Of a stretch of DNA of 64,000 nt, positions 25,713 through 38,370 are shown one piece after another. Below the pieces are notes generated by a model that did not search any database, was not told the DNA's origin, and was given only the letters and a program-made list of their open reading frames with translations. Both the position numbers and the translations under genes were made by a program. Source of the DNA: Sclerodactyla briareus (taxonomy: Eukaryota; Echinodermata; Holothuroidea; Dendrochirotida; Sclerodactylidae); the NCBI GenBank assembly GCA_026419785.1, contig JAODTK010001332.1:62001-126000 (forward strand), in the 5' to 3' direction. How positions within the stretch are numbered: the stretch's first letter is position 1; each line of letters begins with the position of its first letter.

Positions 25713-27635
25713 AATAATTACCTATTTGGGGATTCCTCCCATAACTACTAGGGAAACGAGATCGGAGAGACAAGAACTACATAGCTCCCACTATTTACCT
25801 AAAGTACATTTCTTTGCTATCCGCAGGTCCTTAACAGAATCCAAATAGGTCAAAGAGTTGTGAGCTTATGAACTTGTCTTCCCGATCAAGAATTGGAAGG
25901 GGCGGTTTGGGTGGCGGGGGGGTGGGGGGTTAAAAAGTGGATCTTCGACGATTTTTTTTTGGAAAATTGGCCTTGAACTTGACAGACCTGGGAAAAAACA
26001 CACCCTCCATGTAAATTCTACATCAAATTCAGACTTACCCAGCCCCTTTAAATGCGATAAACAATGAAGAACAAAACTAGTGGACTCATTTAGTTCACGA
26101 ACATGAGTTAGGGATTGATTCTTTTATGTATAGTATGATCTGAATACCAGTGGGGAATAGGCGGGGCATGAAATCACGTAGCCCAGGGTTCTTGTGGGTT
26201 CATTGACTAGTACGCGTTGTGTGTGTGTGTTAGTATGCGTGTATGTTCGAACACAATGCAATTGACATGACCACGTCGAAGTTCTTGTAGATTTTGTACA
26301 TGGAGTAACTAACCCAATGTTTTTATGTCATTTTTATATTATCATTTGTTATAATGTAAGCTAGATTTTCAAGCTAATAAACGACTCTGTTGAAACGATG
26401 ATAACGCTTCATTCGGTAGGTGTATTCCTTATATTGGGTAAATCATTTCCGTTAGATCGAACCAGAGGTCATACGAGGTGAATTACGAGTTTGTTGTGCC
26501 GTCACTGTAAATTGACAACGACCACTTAATTCGGCAAGGCCTGTTGGGAAGTATATGGTGAAATAGGAATAATTTGAAAGAAAATTATATTGGGCCATCT
26601 CAATTTGTAAAAGCAAATAAGTCGTTCATTGGTGAAAAAAAAATCTTGGTATGGGTACACCCCACGAATAAATGACTTATTACCGTTTGAGATATCATAC
26701 TAGGTGAAAAGGTTCAGGACATGGATACCTGTGATATGATACGGCACAAATGCACGCATTGATCTGGGTAATATTTTTCGTTGAGGGAAACACGAATACA
26801 ATATAATATATAACATAAATCAATATTTCAGACAATTTTTGAAACACGACCAGACAGGATGAATAATGTCAGACATGCTGGCCGTTTGCGGATTCCGTGG
26901 CAATATCCACTCGACTACATGCTAACAATGACTCACGAAACCTATTGGCTTTCTGGTTGAAGTATTATATATAATGGGAACCTTCCCGCTGCTTGTCGGA
27001 ATAAGATATTACCACGTGATCATGATGTCAGTCTGGGAACATCCTATGTAAACTTGACAACCAATAGACTCTATAAATATTTGTCAGAAATCATCACGTT
27101 TGTGGGGGCCCATGTGGACAGATTTTTTTTATTTTTATAGGCTAACTGTATTTTTAATATTTAAATTTGGCTGGCATTATTCTAAGTTTATGAGTAGGTC
27201 ATTTCATGTTATGCTAGCATTAATCTTCGGCCAATCAGATGCTATTATCAGTTCGAATATAGGGCCCATTAATTCAAATATATGCTAGCATTATTCCAAA
27301 TATATGTTCGCATATATTCCGTATTTGGTCATTCGTGATAGTATTGTTTGAAAGCTAACTTGCCCCCCCTGACTGACTATTCACGGCAGTGCCATTGCCT
27401 AGGGAAGTCACATTGTTTTAGTGAACCGATGGTATTCCAGGAGATTCTTACTATCATGAAAAAACCCAGTATAACTACTACTACTATCATTCTGTTAGTA
27501 TTTCAATGTTAGATTCGTCGTGGTATGATAAATTAAACATGATGGAGTTATTTCCTCGGATCCCGACAGGAATTGAAATATCGGTGACGAATACTATAGA
27601 GGGGTCCAATGAGTGAGACATTTGTGATTTCCACA
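25713..27635. other. No gene recognised; possible polyadenylation region
   Basis: At 26,340-26,400 an AT-rich stretch ends with 'AAGCTAATAAACGACTCTG', which looks like a 3'-end or LTR-type poly(A) signal. I found no second copy to prove an LTR. At 27,210-27,330 the word 'ATGCTAGCATTA' recurs. Otherwise nothing was seen. Confidence 0.4.
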
Positions 27636-27639
27636 TCGT

Positions 27640-30450
27640 TTAATTATTGTTGTTATTAGTGTTTTGTTTTATTGTTGTGGTGCTATCATTAATCTCAATC
27701 TGCCTGGTTGGTCATCCGTTTTTCTGCACCTCGGCCTCGGAGTACTACCCGGATTTTTTATGGTCGAGTACCCGTCTCAGGATAAGTGCATTCCCAATTA
27801 CCGTCGTCTTAACCAGGAGGGCTCGGTCCGTCCTGGTATGTTATTGAATGTTGCTCGCTAGCTCCAATCACTACTGGCGCCACTATTGCATTGGTATCCC
27901 AGTCTCTGCATTTCGAGTAGGAGATCTTGTTATTAGCCGAACCTCCCTCTGCGTCCACAATGTCGGGGTGTTTTTCTATGATGGCTCTATAGTCTATTAA
28001 TATATCATGCACCGTTCTCCTCTACCGGTTTAGGGTCATGCGAGCTAGCCGTGGAGTGGTTATCGGTGTGCTGTGATTATTCCATTCCGTGGTGAGTGTA
28101 GATGCAACCTTGTGGTGCCGCACTTTGTACAGGGTGCCAGCGATTTGGGGGGCAGGCATTTTGGAGGCGTGCTGAGGTTTCATACCTCTGCTTGCACATT
28201 CGCATCTTGGATTATCACTACTGGTGTGCTGCTTTTTGGTCCTGCGTCACGTGGTTGGGCGATAGCCTGCTCCCTGGCAGGCTGTGTTTGGTGCCTCTGT
28301 TTCTACTTTCAGATCATGCTTATGTTCCAACCACTCCCGAGGTGTTACTTCGGGGCTTCGCTGATTTGAATTCGACCATAGAGCATTATTGATTTTCTAC
28401 TTTGTACCATCTTCCCATTGTGAAATTTCTTCATACCTTGTTTTGAACATGTCGCATCGACCTATGCCACACACACCTCATTAGTCGGTCCGTTGTTTTT
28501 TTTTTTTTTTTTGGAGGAGTGGGGGGGGGGGTAATTAGAATCCGGCCCTCTGCCCTAGTAATTTCAACTTGATCCATATCACCCCTTTGAGCCTTCGCCA
28601 TCATCCTTATATTTATATTGGCGATATTATAGTCGCCGTATATCCGCCCTTGAGTGTAATACTCCATGTATGGTGATGACCATTCTGGTCCTTCTATCCA
28701 GCTTAGCCACCTCGGTTTGGGCCCAACTTGTTATACCCTTATATACGTGATCACATGGAGGGTTCATGTATTTACTGCATAAATGGTGTATATTGTGATA
28801 TATTCGAGTATGAGTTTATATCTCACTCATTTCGTGTAGGTGCCATGGAGCCCCACCTGATTCAAAATCGTTTTCTATGTTCTGCATGTTCTGCCTTATA
28901 CCGAGGTATCTGTATCTCGTAAAGGGGGAAAAATGCATCTCTAATCTTCATTTCCAGACCGAGCCGTGACCAGGCCATTATTTATGTGTCCCAGTGGAAT
29001 GATTTGTAATGTACTCCGTGCAAATGTTGTAGCTGAAGACCCTGACTGTCTCGACATGTGCTGTAATGTTACTTTCATTTTTGGCGTTAGAGTTGGGTCA
29101 TCCATGTAGAGGAAACAGTTGATCTGGCCGGTGCGCATCGTGCAGCGTTGTTCTGCCTGTCATCTTGATGGACTATGTGTGTCCATCAAGTTGATTAATG
29201 CGACTGCTAGGTTTCTTCGCCTCATTCTCGAGTCCCTTGTAAGAGCCTCATCAACAATGTTTGTCTTTCATTCCTGGACATCCAAGTCTTGCCCTCTCCG
29301 GTTCCTGTGCCAGTAGTTGGTGTTCATCTAGATGGGTATCCATCCAGTCTGCCAGAATACATCCAGTCTGCTACAACACCTTAGTGCAATTTTCAGGTAC
29401 TCGGAAGGCATGTGACTGGCTGGTCGTAATTTGTCTAGTTCCTTTCTGTCCGTTTTTGTTTTGTAAGGTGAACTGTCCTCCCAATGGTGAGTCAAAGTAG
29501 GTTGTCTTCAGCACTGTCGATCGAATCATGTAGGTGTTATAACGTCATGTTGATCATGATCCATGTGATGTTAGCAGTTTCCCGAGCAGTTATATCGGAG
29601 AAATGATCTCATCTGCTGATGCAATCTCGACATTCCCCATGTTTCGTCCCAGAACCTGTATGTTTCTGCTTTGTCAGGTTCGGTGGGGAAGCGGGGGGGG
29701 GGGGGGGGGGGAGGGTTACATATTGCGGAGTGGGCGTAGATCCACCAGGTCGGATGCCGCCACCACTATTTGTTTGGCGTCCCAACGGGCTAATCCTCTC
29801 TCAATAACCGAATAGTTCCTAGTCAAATGGGCCAGAATTCGCATCTCTTCCTTTTCGCCTAGAGATGTCTTTCATTAATATGTAGATGGTTTCTAGATGA
29901 TGTTTTTCTCCTTGGTTTCGAGGTAGTCTTTCTTGTGACGACTCTTGAAACCGCATAGATGAGGACGTTTTTTTTCTGTAATGCTGTTGGAGTGGATCAC
30001 ATTATTGATTTCGGAGGTACTGTGGCGTATACATGCATGTTTTGTCCTGTGAATTTCCCGCAAGCGAGGATTATCCGACATCGGATTTAGGCAACCCAAG
30101 AGCGGTTGAGCTTCAGCGCTTTTTTTTTTTTTTTTCTCTCTGGGTGCTAGTCCGTGGTATTCTATGGGTTGGCCACCTCTTATCTTTCCTAGATCCGCTT
30201 GGCAGTGTAAGAGGCACTGATTGCTCAGTGTCGATCTAGTTTTCGCCGGTTGCGCCCCTTCTGCCATTTTTTCGTCCATTCGTAACCTCTCCTTTCCGGG
30301 CTGGTGAGGTCGTGAGGGAGTAGCAGCTCATTGCCTCTTCCGACTGCTTGCCGTGTCTACTTCTTCCTTGGGTTCAGTGATTCCCTCCCAGTAGCCCACT
30401 TTTCTCCAGCACGTCCATAGAGCGCAACGGTTGACGCATACTTTGTTGAC
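27640..30450 (-). mobile_element. Degenerate R4/Dong-like (RLE-type) LINE with internal deletion
   Basis: Read on the minus strand across frames, with many frameshifts. The N-terminal part (about 30,330-29,900) includes 'LLLPHDLTSPERRGYEW'. An RT N-terminal segment near 29,290-29,190 reads 'ARLGCPGMKDK' and then 'DEALTRDSRMRRRNLAVALI'. Only about 40 bases later comes 'GQINCFLYMDD' (YMDD at 29,097-29,108), so the palm region between them, about 80 residues, is missing. It continues with 'NESNITAHVETVRVFSYN', 'YRYLGIRQN' and 'LDRRTRMVITIHGVLHSRAD'. The C-terminal restriction-like endonuclease part has 'YRAIIEKHPDIV' (about 27,990) and 'PVVIGAS'. It ends with 'LVKTTVIGNALILRRVLDHK' and a stop at 27,747-27,745. 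A TAA-rich tail lies at about 27,665-27,640. Clade assignment comes from remembered family features and is less certain than the LINE call. Confidence 0.75.
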
Positions 30451-30699
30451 TCGGACAACGTCTAAGTCGTCATGTTACAAGGGCAGGATTTTTCATAGGG
30501 GGCGAAAAGCAAGAGTTTTCGTAGTCTTGGGGTGGGGTCTAAGGGGAATCGGTATCCACCTCCCCAAAGGAAAATGTTTGCTTCCGAAGAAGGGTCGAGA
30601 TGCGAAATGGTGCCCATATGTGACCAATTTTTAGGCCTGTTGTTTTCAATCTTTCGTTTTCTTTTTTGGTACACTTTTTCTGTCGTAACAACCAATAGA

Positions 30700-31190
30700 G
30701 GGAGCCGCCTGTTGCGCCTCTTCGGATCGCCCATGTGTTACTCCTTTCATTATTCTCCACTCTGTTGGTACGGGGGAACCACGCAATATGAGAGACCTCA
30801 CTCTGCATCTCCGTCGTGTATTGAGTGACCTTATGTTGCCTGATTGTTTGGGCCATTGGTGCGTAATATTATTATTATCATTCATTATCACTATCTGTTG
30901 TACCGTAGCGAACTCCGTGGCCAACATAACGGCAGAGCAGAATAATCGCTGCGAAACGCAACCATTCGTATCAGGAACCACCGATACCCATAGTCCGTCA
31001 GAACATATAAACGACGTTGTTTGCTCACACGACAGTGTACCTGATCGTACAGAGGTTATTAACTGGCTACTTTTAATTTCAGATCGAACTTTGTCGACAG
31101 CTGTCAGTATCTAATTCACGGAGGAGGTAAGTTATCATCAACAGTACCGTAACATTAGTAAAACAAGGCTACAACTCACACCAGCACCCT
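30700..31190 (+). repeat. Tandem duplication, upstream copy
   Basis: This segment aligns with 31,690-32,190 at an offset of about 985-990 bases. Shared landmarks include 'TTATTCTCCACT', 'ACCACGCAATAT', 'GAGTGACCTTA', 'GTGGCCAACA', 'GATACCCATAG', 'ACATAAACGACGTTGTTT' and 'GGAGGAGGTAAG'. A 108-codon frame (30,788-31,114) has a hydrophobic stretch 'VILLLSFIITICCTVANSV' followed by polar sequence, so it could mimic a signal peptide. The frame is broken in the other copy. A splice-donor-like GAG|GTAAGT is kept in both copies. Product unknown. Confidence 0.75.
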
Positions 31191-31432
31191 ATCACACACA
31201 TCATATGGTAGACCGATTCTCCACGGATTGTAACTCCAATCCAGTATACGTGATGTAGTAGGAAGCGGCTATCATATAACATGTCCGCTCTTTGAAATTA
31301 TGTTCCCCATTAGAGTGAGCATGAGATGATGCATCGTCTATACATATTTAGACGCTTGCGGAGTCCCCGCAAGGTGGGATTACACAAACAAACAAACAAA
31401 CGATATGCTACATCAATAACTAGAAATCATTA

Positions 31433-31466
31433 ATAATTATTATCATTATAATTATTATTATTATTA

Positions 31467-31530
<64 letters not shown>

Positions 31531-31537
31531 TATTATT
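31433..31537 (+). repeat. (ATT)n microsatellite
   Basis: About 105 bases of TTA/ATT triplets with occasional interruptions lie between the two copies of the ~0.99 kb-spaced duplication. Confidence 0.97.
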
Positions 31538-31689
31538 GTCCGTCGGAGGGCACGATTGGTTAAAGAGGAAGAAAGGGATCCTCATTGTTTTTTTCGTTTT
31601 TTTTAAATTGAGAAACACGAAATCATGCAAACAAATGCATCAACGTATTTACGAATTTTACCGATTCTAAAGAAATTGCATTAAATATC

Positions 31690-32190
31690 ACATGCTGCGC
31701 CCCCTCTGATCGCCGCCGTACTTCTCCTTTATTATTCTCCACTGTGATGGGTATGGAGGACCACGCAATATTGAGTGACCTCACTTTGTCTATCCCTTGT
31801 GTATGAGTGACCTTACGTTGCGTAATCGTTCGAGTCGTTGGTTTGTATATCATATTGTTATTAATTATCATTATTCACTGTACCGTTACTAGCACGTGGC
31901 CAACAAAACGACAGAGCATAATTACTGCTGCGAAAGGCGAATATGCTTATCGGAAACCAAACGATACCCATAGCCCCACATCGGGAACACATAAACGACG
32001 TTGTTTTCTTAAACAATGGTGTACTTGATCGTGCAGTGGTTATATTTGGCTACTTCTGATTCAATTTCAAATTGGACTCCGTCGTCAGCTGTCCGTAACT
32101 AGTTTATGGAGGAGGTAAGCAATTATCCTTAGTACCGTAACACTTGCGTAACACTTGGTAAAACATGGCTACAGCTCCCACCAGCCCCCT
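31690..32190 (+). repeat. Tandem duplication, downstream copy
   Basis: Diverged partner of 30,700-31,190, with perhaps a quarter of positions different by eye plus indels. The hydrophobic frame of the upstream copy is interrupted here ('LYIILLLIIIIHCTV' remains). The GGAGGAGGTAAG end is kept near 32,106-32,117. Confidence 0.75.
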
Positions 32191-35100
32191 ATATCATTCC
32201 TCAAGCAACTTCAATCTCCCATCCGTGATGAGGTATACTGCAGATCCCAAAGCAATTTCCAATAAGCTTTGTTCCATGTAATGAACATTACTGATTTACA
32301 AATTCCCGCGATAAGTGAGGAATTGAAAATACACTAGCTTACAACGGAAATCTGAGCGTGGAACATGTTGGAGGCGCTGCAGAATATGCCATCCGGCAAG
32401 GTACCTGTCAAGTGACGGTTTCCGGTGAACTTCTATGGAATAATTTTGCCTGAAATTAAACATTCGTTGTTATGGTGATGTGATCGGTAAGATGTCCCAA
32501 GAACAGGGCAGCGGGGTTATTACCTTATTACAAAAGGAAGGAAAATACTGGTTTCAAATAAGAGAGATCAAATTATCTGGAATTATAGTCTCTTTTAGTG
32601 TATCGGACAAGTATAATTAGGTACAAAAGGTGTTCATTCCCGATATTAATCACGTTCGGGATCTGTGTTATAGGCTGACAGAGCCCTTTGGTTTACTAGA
32701 CTGAGTTTATTGCTAAATTCGGTTTTCCCATTCAAGAAGCCTGATGCTCATTGAATGCGATTCCAGTTACCCATCTCAGCTTGTTGATGAAGGTGAAGCT
32801 TGTCGGCGGCTATGTTCATCATAAATTAACAATCACAATGTCACGCAACCACGTTGCCGTGGAAAAAGGGAAAATGATATTCTTTCGTGGGAAAGCTCTT
32901 CTGTGCCGTGTAATAAAATTATAGATACCAGGCGCGTACCGGGAGATTTGTGTAACTGCAAAAAATCAGTTTTTTGTGTTAAGAATTTTCCGATATCTTC
33001 GGCCATGGTGGTGGGGGGGGGGGGTGGGGGTTCTGACCCCACCCCCCGTGGGTATGCCACTGAGAAATATTAATGCCCGTTCTTCTAGTTTCAATTTATG
33101 CCTAGCATCATTCCTGGGAATCATTGTCTTAGCAGGATAATTATCATGGACAACCCCACTCGCACGTTTTGCATGAAATCAGTAGAGACACTGGACCATA
33201 TATTCAATGTTGAGCTGTTCAATGCAACTGTTAATGTGACTTTTGAAGATGTTTGTTTTAGGTAACAGTGCAATGCATTGGTACAGCTTCGCAGTATCTT
33301 TCGTAAATGTCGCTAGCGTGTCAAAAATTATGTTGGATAAAAAACTGTACTAAAACTCAGATCAATCGGATAAGCGTTACAGAGTTATTACGCTAACGCT
33401 CAAGTTCCGGCGGCGGCGGCGGAGCCTGGGACGGTGGCTACACACCCAAAACCATTATATCCCGGGACACTTCCAGTTGTCGCGGGGATATAAAACGTGT
33501 GCCAGGATTACAAGTCTCGTATTCTGGCAAAAGAGTACGCAGCAGCCGCCCTGCGAAATGCTTCTTTCCACGTGAGGTGTCTACTGCTTTCCGGTCGTCA
33601 GGCAAATATGTGAGAAAACGTAGGTGAAATAGTGTTCGAAACAACAAATCAAAGTCAGACAAATGAGGGTAGTATTGGAAGATTCGGGGAACACTAAAAT
33701 ACCAATTGAAGTGTCATAACAAAGTAAGCATACAATAAGACATCAAATGGAAGACAGACAAAAAAAAATATGTATAAGTAAACTTGCGGAATGCTGCGTA
33801 GCCTGACAGACATACGTGCTGCTCTCCGGGTCAAAAAGCTTACGAATTACTGACAATCGTGAAGCGGAGAAGAAACTAGGCCTGGTTTGATCAACAATAA
33901 TCTTAGTAACGACATATGATGGGGCGCGGAGGTATGGGTTTCGGACCCCACTCCGTACCCCATGACTGCTAATCAGGGGGCAAATATCGGAGGGTCGCCA
34001 GGAGACCCCTGGCATGTGGGGCACTCAAAAACAAGTGAAGAGATGCTGGTGACGGTTGCTGGTTTGGAAAAACTTAAGATTGAAATGGCAACATGATGGG
34101 AGTGCACTGGGACTATACGACACCCCTATAATTAGCCCCCCTGAGTCGTATATATTCCCAGGTAATTCGTTTCAAGCGTTTCACGCGAGGGTCGTCCCGA
34201 AGATAGGTCTCACACTGAAAACTAAATCAACAGATTGCAGAGAACACAGACTGGCGCGCTGCACCTACTGACTACAATAAACCTGCCCCACAGCGCAATT
34301 TGTATGGACATTCTTTTCAACGGGGCACAGACCCATCAAAAGCTGTGGTAGTATCGGCGGACCATTCCACCGCTAGGAATATTTAATAGCCGAATTCAGG
34401 GCGCAAACAACAACCGGGAAGATCTGTGAAGAAGTAGTTGTGATTTGAAACACAAGGGATATTATGGCTGAATTGTTTCGGACGTTCACGAAATGATTAC
34501 ACGCTAATGGAACTACAGCCAAACTGATCGAGTACGGATTCGTTAGCGCACCTTATTCAGGGATTCTCAGATCCCACCGCTCAGGTTCTTCAATAATTGC
34601 CAGCAAACCAACATCCAGGGACATGAGTCTCAAATTGACTCTTCCGATTATTGAAGGCATGAGAGACTGGGTCCCGCTAACGAACCATACTCCCCGACAA
34701 TACATTAAAACGACTCGTGAATCAATCTTAGGGGTAGAGCGAACATGTGTATTACTACCACACGAAACACTTGTCTCTGCCGATTTCAAGCTTTGAGAAC
34801 ACAACTGACCTGCCATATAGGCACTCGAAATATGACCACTAGTGACACTTTTTGGCGAGAATCCACACCGATATATATCTCAGTCTGAAGGGGTCTGATG
34901 CTCGTGAATGACGTCTACTGCTACATGGGCCCGCTTGACGCAACCTAAGGACAATTTATTCGATAGAACCATTTGTACCTGCATATGTAAAAGGTATGTT
35001 CAGTGGCACTAGGTTGGGGCCCAGGTTCGCCTATAGTGATATGGCCAGATATCGGTCCGAAGTCCTACGTTGCTCTCTGTCTCAAAACCAGTAGTTTATG

Positions 35101-35259
35101 TCGGGTAGAAAGCTAGATACATGCTATTTCAAAACAAGGCGATCGCCCCCAGTGTACTCGCCTGATTGCGGTGATCAGTGGTTTCTTCCTATAGGTCATC
35201 CTACAAACAATCACGAGGCATTCCAACTGTGTTGCCCCCTCCAGAAATAGGTATTAGCA
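32191..35259. other. No gene recognised; G-run/C-run foldback
   Basis: At about 33,006-33,050 a run of about 13 G, a T and 5 more G are followed by 'TTCTGACCCCACCCCCCGTGG', a repeat-like foldback. A (GGC)5 patch lies near 33,408. The minus-strand frame 34,816-34,553 (87 codons, ending 'EEPERWDLRIPE') has protein-like composition but no family I recognise. The minus-strand frames 34,024-33,743 and 33,662-33,438 are likewise unassigned. Confidence 0.45.
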
Positions 35260-36680
35260 TTAACAGAAACAGCTTACTAATCAATGACCAACTTCAAATC
35301 ATATAAAACTGATTGTTGACCATGTTAACCAAAGGAGTACAGTTTGGAAAATATGACTAAAATTGGGGAATCATGCAAATTAGACACAGTACTCACACTT
35401 CTAGGACCATTTCTAGTTTCGAATATCTCAGGATTCAATGATGAACCACTTAATACGTTCTCTCCAAAGCCAATTAACTTAAACTATTTGCATGGAAGAA
35501 CGAATTGAACATATGAATAACCAGCCCCCAGTTGCTGAATCTATGGTGGGGACATTGTTGGGGGCTAGAGGTAGACATACCCATCAAGCTTTATGATTAT
35601 CGAACAAACTTCGAAATGGGGGAATACATTATGCAAATGAGACACACTGAAAGAATTCAGTGACCGCCAGTCTTGTTTGAAATTGTTGGGGAAATAGGTA
35701 GTAACGATACCCACCAAGCCTCATGAAAAACAATCATACGTTATTGAATTGCGTATTAAATTTGACAACATAGACACATGGTTTTGACCTTCAGTGACCT
35801 GAATCCGTGTTAAAATAACTAGTGAAAAATGGGCATCCCTGTGGTCATCCAGTGAGCAGCGGGGGCGCGGACGGCATAGCTCTTTATAAGGAAATGTTCT
35901 GTAAGCATGTTCCTCTCACGAACACGATAAGGTAGTCGCCGTGCATGCAGGCACTCCAAAGCAGCCAGCTTACACAGGCACAGGGTCATCACAGCGCTAA
36001 GGGGTACCAGCCTGAACCTCCAGTCACAGGTTTTCCTTGCGTTTTCTCCCGCTCTTGTATGCTGCTGTTATGTGATTTTCTCATTTTGTTGCCATATTGG
36101 ACGCCATCTTGGATTTTTCAAAGGATAAAAACCAAATCCTATTCTTAGGAGCAGCGATTTGGGAAATCATTTGCATGATGGTTTTGTTGTCCAAAATATG
36201 CATAATGTTGTGTGTTTCCAGGCCCGTTTCACTGTTTCCCCACATGTTGGGCCACATTTGGCCGCCACTGGAGAATCAGTGGAAGCTTTTGTTTCTGTTA
36301 ACATGTCAAATTTTGAAGAACATCAAATGCAGCTATAAGAAAAATATAATAAAAAAATTGAAAATTGTGAAATGTGATAATTTAGCTCGGTAAACATAAC
36401 TCGACTCCACCTAGATGTATCAAGTTCATACCTGGTATGTGTGTTCCCCATAACCTGTGCATGATTCACATTGAGATGGGGTCATGGCAAAGTTCAGCTA
36501 ATTGCCATCAGGTGAAAATTTGGTGTGCAGGGTCTTATGGGGAGCACATCCTGTTTCTATGTTTTTAGTGTATACCAGGACAGTTAGGGGAAAATGGGGA
36601 TATTATGAACAATTTATATTTGGCCAATTTTAGCTTGTCCACAATACCTCACCCGCAGTAAGCTCGATAAATGCCAACAC
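35260..36680 (-). repeat. Repeat-derived region, including an inverted member of the ~300 bp family
   Basis: Two related units with 'ATGCAAAT(T/G)AGACACA' occur near 35,376 and 35,632, about 250 bases apart. At 36,080-36,120 there is the dispersed-repeat phrase 'GCCATCTTGGATTTTTCAA'. At 36,400-36,660 the sequence 'TCCACCTAGATG...TCATACCTGGTATG' and onward is the reverse complement of the array at 19.6-20.75 kb. The 98-codon frame at 36,097-36,393 lies within repeat sequence and is not taken as a gene. Confidence 0.55.
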
Positions 36681-37794
36681 AGCTTTAAAGCAGTTTGATT
36701 GCAAGTGAAATTGAATTACTGCGATACATCCGTATGATTTCCAGTAAACGAAATTCAAACGAGCCGATCTCTGATAATGCCCTGCTATTAATGCTAAGGA
36801 CGGGCACAATGGCGCTTATGAGTCTGTTGGAAGATGCGCTGTACAAGGTTGGGCAAATATGAATGGTATGGGAACAAGTATTCAGCAACCTCAAAAGTTG
36901 AGTGAAACCAAATGACCAACCAATATAAACGAAATCTCTTTGTGATGTTTAGCCAAGGCTCATATCGGGATGGATATTACCAAACAGTTGGTCATTTTTG
37001 CCGCCTTTGAGGTTGTTGAATACTTAATCAAAAGCATCCAGTGTGTGCTCCCTATTTCTTGGATACGTTCTTTAAGGGAAGTGGGCATTCAGACACTATA
37101 GGCGTCGGTCTGTCGGTGGGGTACAGCCACGGTGACGTGCTGATTGATGTTCAGACAAAGCAATCACGCTCTTGGGGGTATGAGAGGCTGTTGACGAATA
37201 GTGTGCTTTATTATCCTATGTACATTGTAGAATGATGCATTCACGGAAACGGTGTGTGCCTGTGGTAACAAAAGTAATGACTGTGATTAAAATATGCATG
37301 ATCACTGTTCTGCTAGTTTTTTTTTTTCTTTCGAAGTCACTTGGAGTATGTCATAACGAGACACTTTGCTAGATATTTGTCTATAAATCGGCCAACACCT
37401 ACATATTTCGAATACCCGCCAGGGTAACGTTGAAGCGATGTTTGGCGACGGTATTAAACCAAAACAATTCGAACGAACAAATCCCAGAGTTTCCTACTAC
37501 CTGGTGAAGGGTGGAAAGCAATAGTTCTCCGTTTAGCATCTTGCTTCCTGCAAAGACATCAAGACCATTTATGAAGGAAACAATCAAGTGACAAGAATAA
37601 TTAATTTTATGGCATCTTACGAGTAACCTACGATGCGACAGGATTCGAATAATGAAAATTTGGCAAACCACCTTGGTCCTCGGACGGAAGCAACGAGAGT
37701 CTCAAAAGTCACGGTGACGCTTGAAGTAATTCAATAATTTAGGACCAGAACGGTCTTACTTTACATACAGCGTTCCGAACAATCCAACTGTTGA
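36681..37794. other. No gene recognised; one weak exon-like frame
   Basis: The minus-strand frame 37,671-37,399 (90 codons) has a possible acceptor 'GATGTCTTTGCAG' inside it and reads 'GNSGICSFELFWFNTVAKHR' near its end. I recognise no family. A T tract is at 37,318-37,328. Confidence 0.35.
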
Positions 37795-38060
37795 GGTGGT
37801 GCAGGTATCCAAGCGAGATATAATATTACACTGTATCTAAGGGAGATATAAGATTACGTGCCGTATTAGTTTGGTAGATAATGTGACCGTATTTACTTAC
37901 CCGTCGCTGCCAAAAGGTGAAGGCGTCATGGTAGCTGAGCAGGCCCAGAAAACTAAATGTCCATGTGCGTAGGTTACGAATAAGATATTATCAAACATTC
38001 GACAATCCAGAAAACCGAAACAATGTGCCCACTCTCCTGGTATACCCCGTCTGAGAACAT
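37795..38060 (-). repeat. Direct repeat, copy A
   Basis: The block 'GTAGATAATGTGACCG' to 'TTCTGGATTGTCG' (read on either strand) recurs at 39,225-39,420 at an offset of about 1,395 bases. A core of about 70 bases near 37,889-37,960 is almost unchanged. On the minus strand the core ends with 'GGCAGCGACGG|GTAAGTA', a good splice donor, and a 62-codon frame runs into it. The second copy has a frameshift in that frame, so coding status is doubtful. Confidence 0.75.
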
Positions 38061-38370
38061 TCAATACTGTCACGTTGCCCTTCAAATGACAGCATTCATA
38101 AACATTTTGTTCATTTATTCCCTAGATTCAAACGATCGAGCAACATTTCATTGCATGGCGAGTTAAGTAATCCCACACCAACCCCAACAGAGGTCAGAGA
38201 ACAGCGGGAGAAGCCAAAGATAAAGGGTTTGTTTTGCTAAGTTTCCATCCTGAAGTAAAATGCAAGTTTTTATATCAAGCGCAGCGACCTCAGCTATTGA
38301 AATTATACGCTTAAAAAAAACGTGAGCGGAGTCGGATGCACTCAATTCACACTCTTCGCACTCCAATGTG

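Noticed and set aside
29893-30279. 128-codon minus-strand frame as a separate host gene
   Set aside because: It is the N-terminal part of the decayed R4-like LINE on the same strand.
30780-31120. Secreted protein gene in the upstream duplication copy
   Set aside because: The hydrophobic segment is partly AT-rich triplet sequence, and the frame is broken in the sister copy. There is no further support.
31433-31537. CRISPR-like or structured array
   Set aside because: It is a plain ATT microsatellite without spacers.
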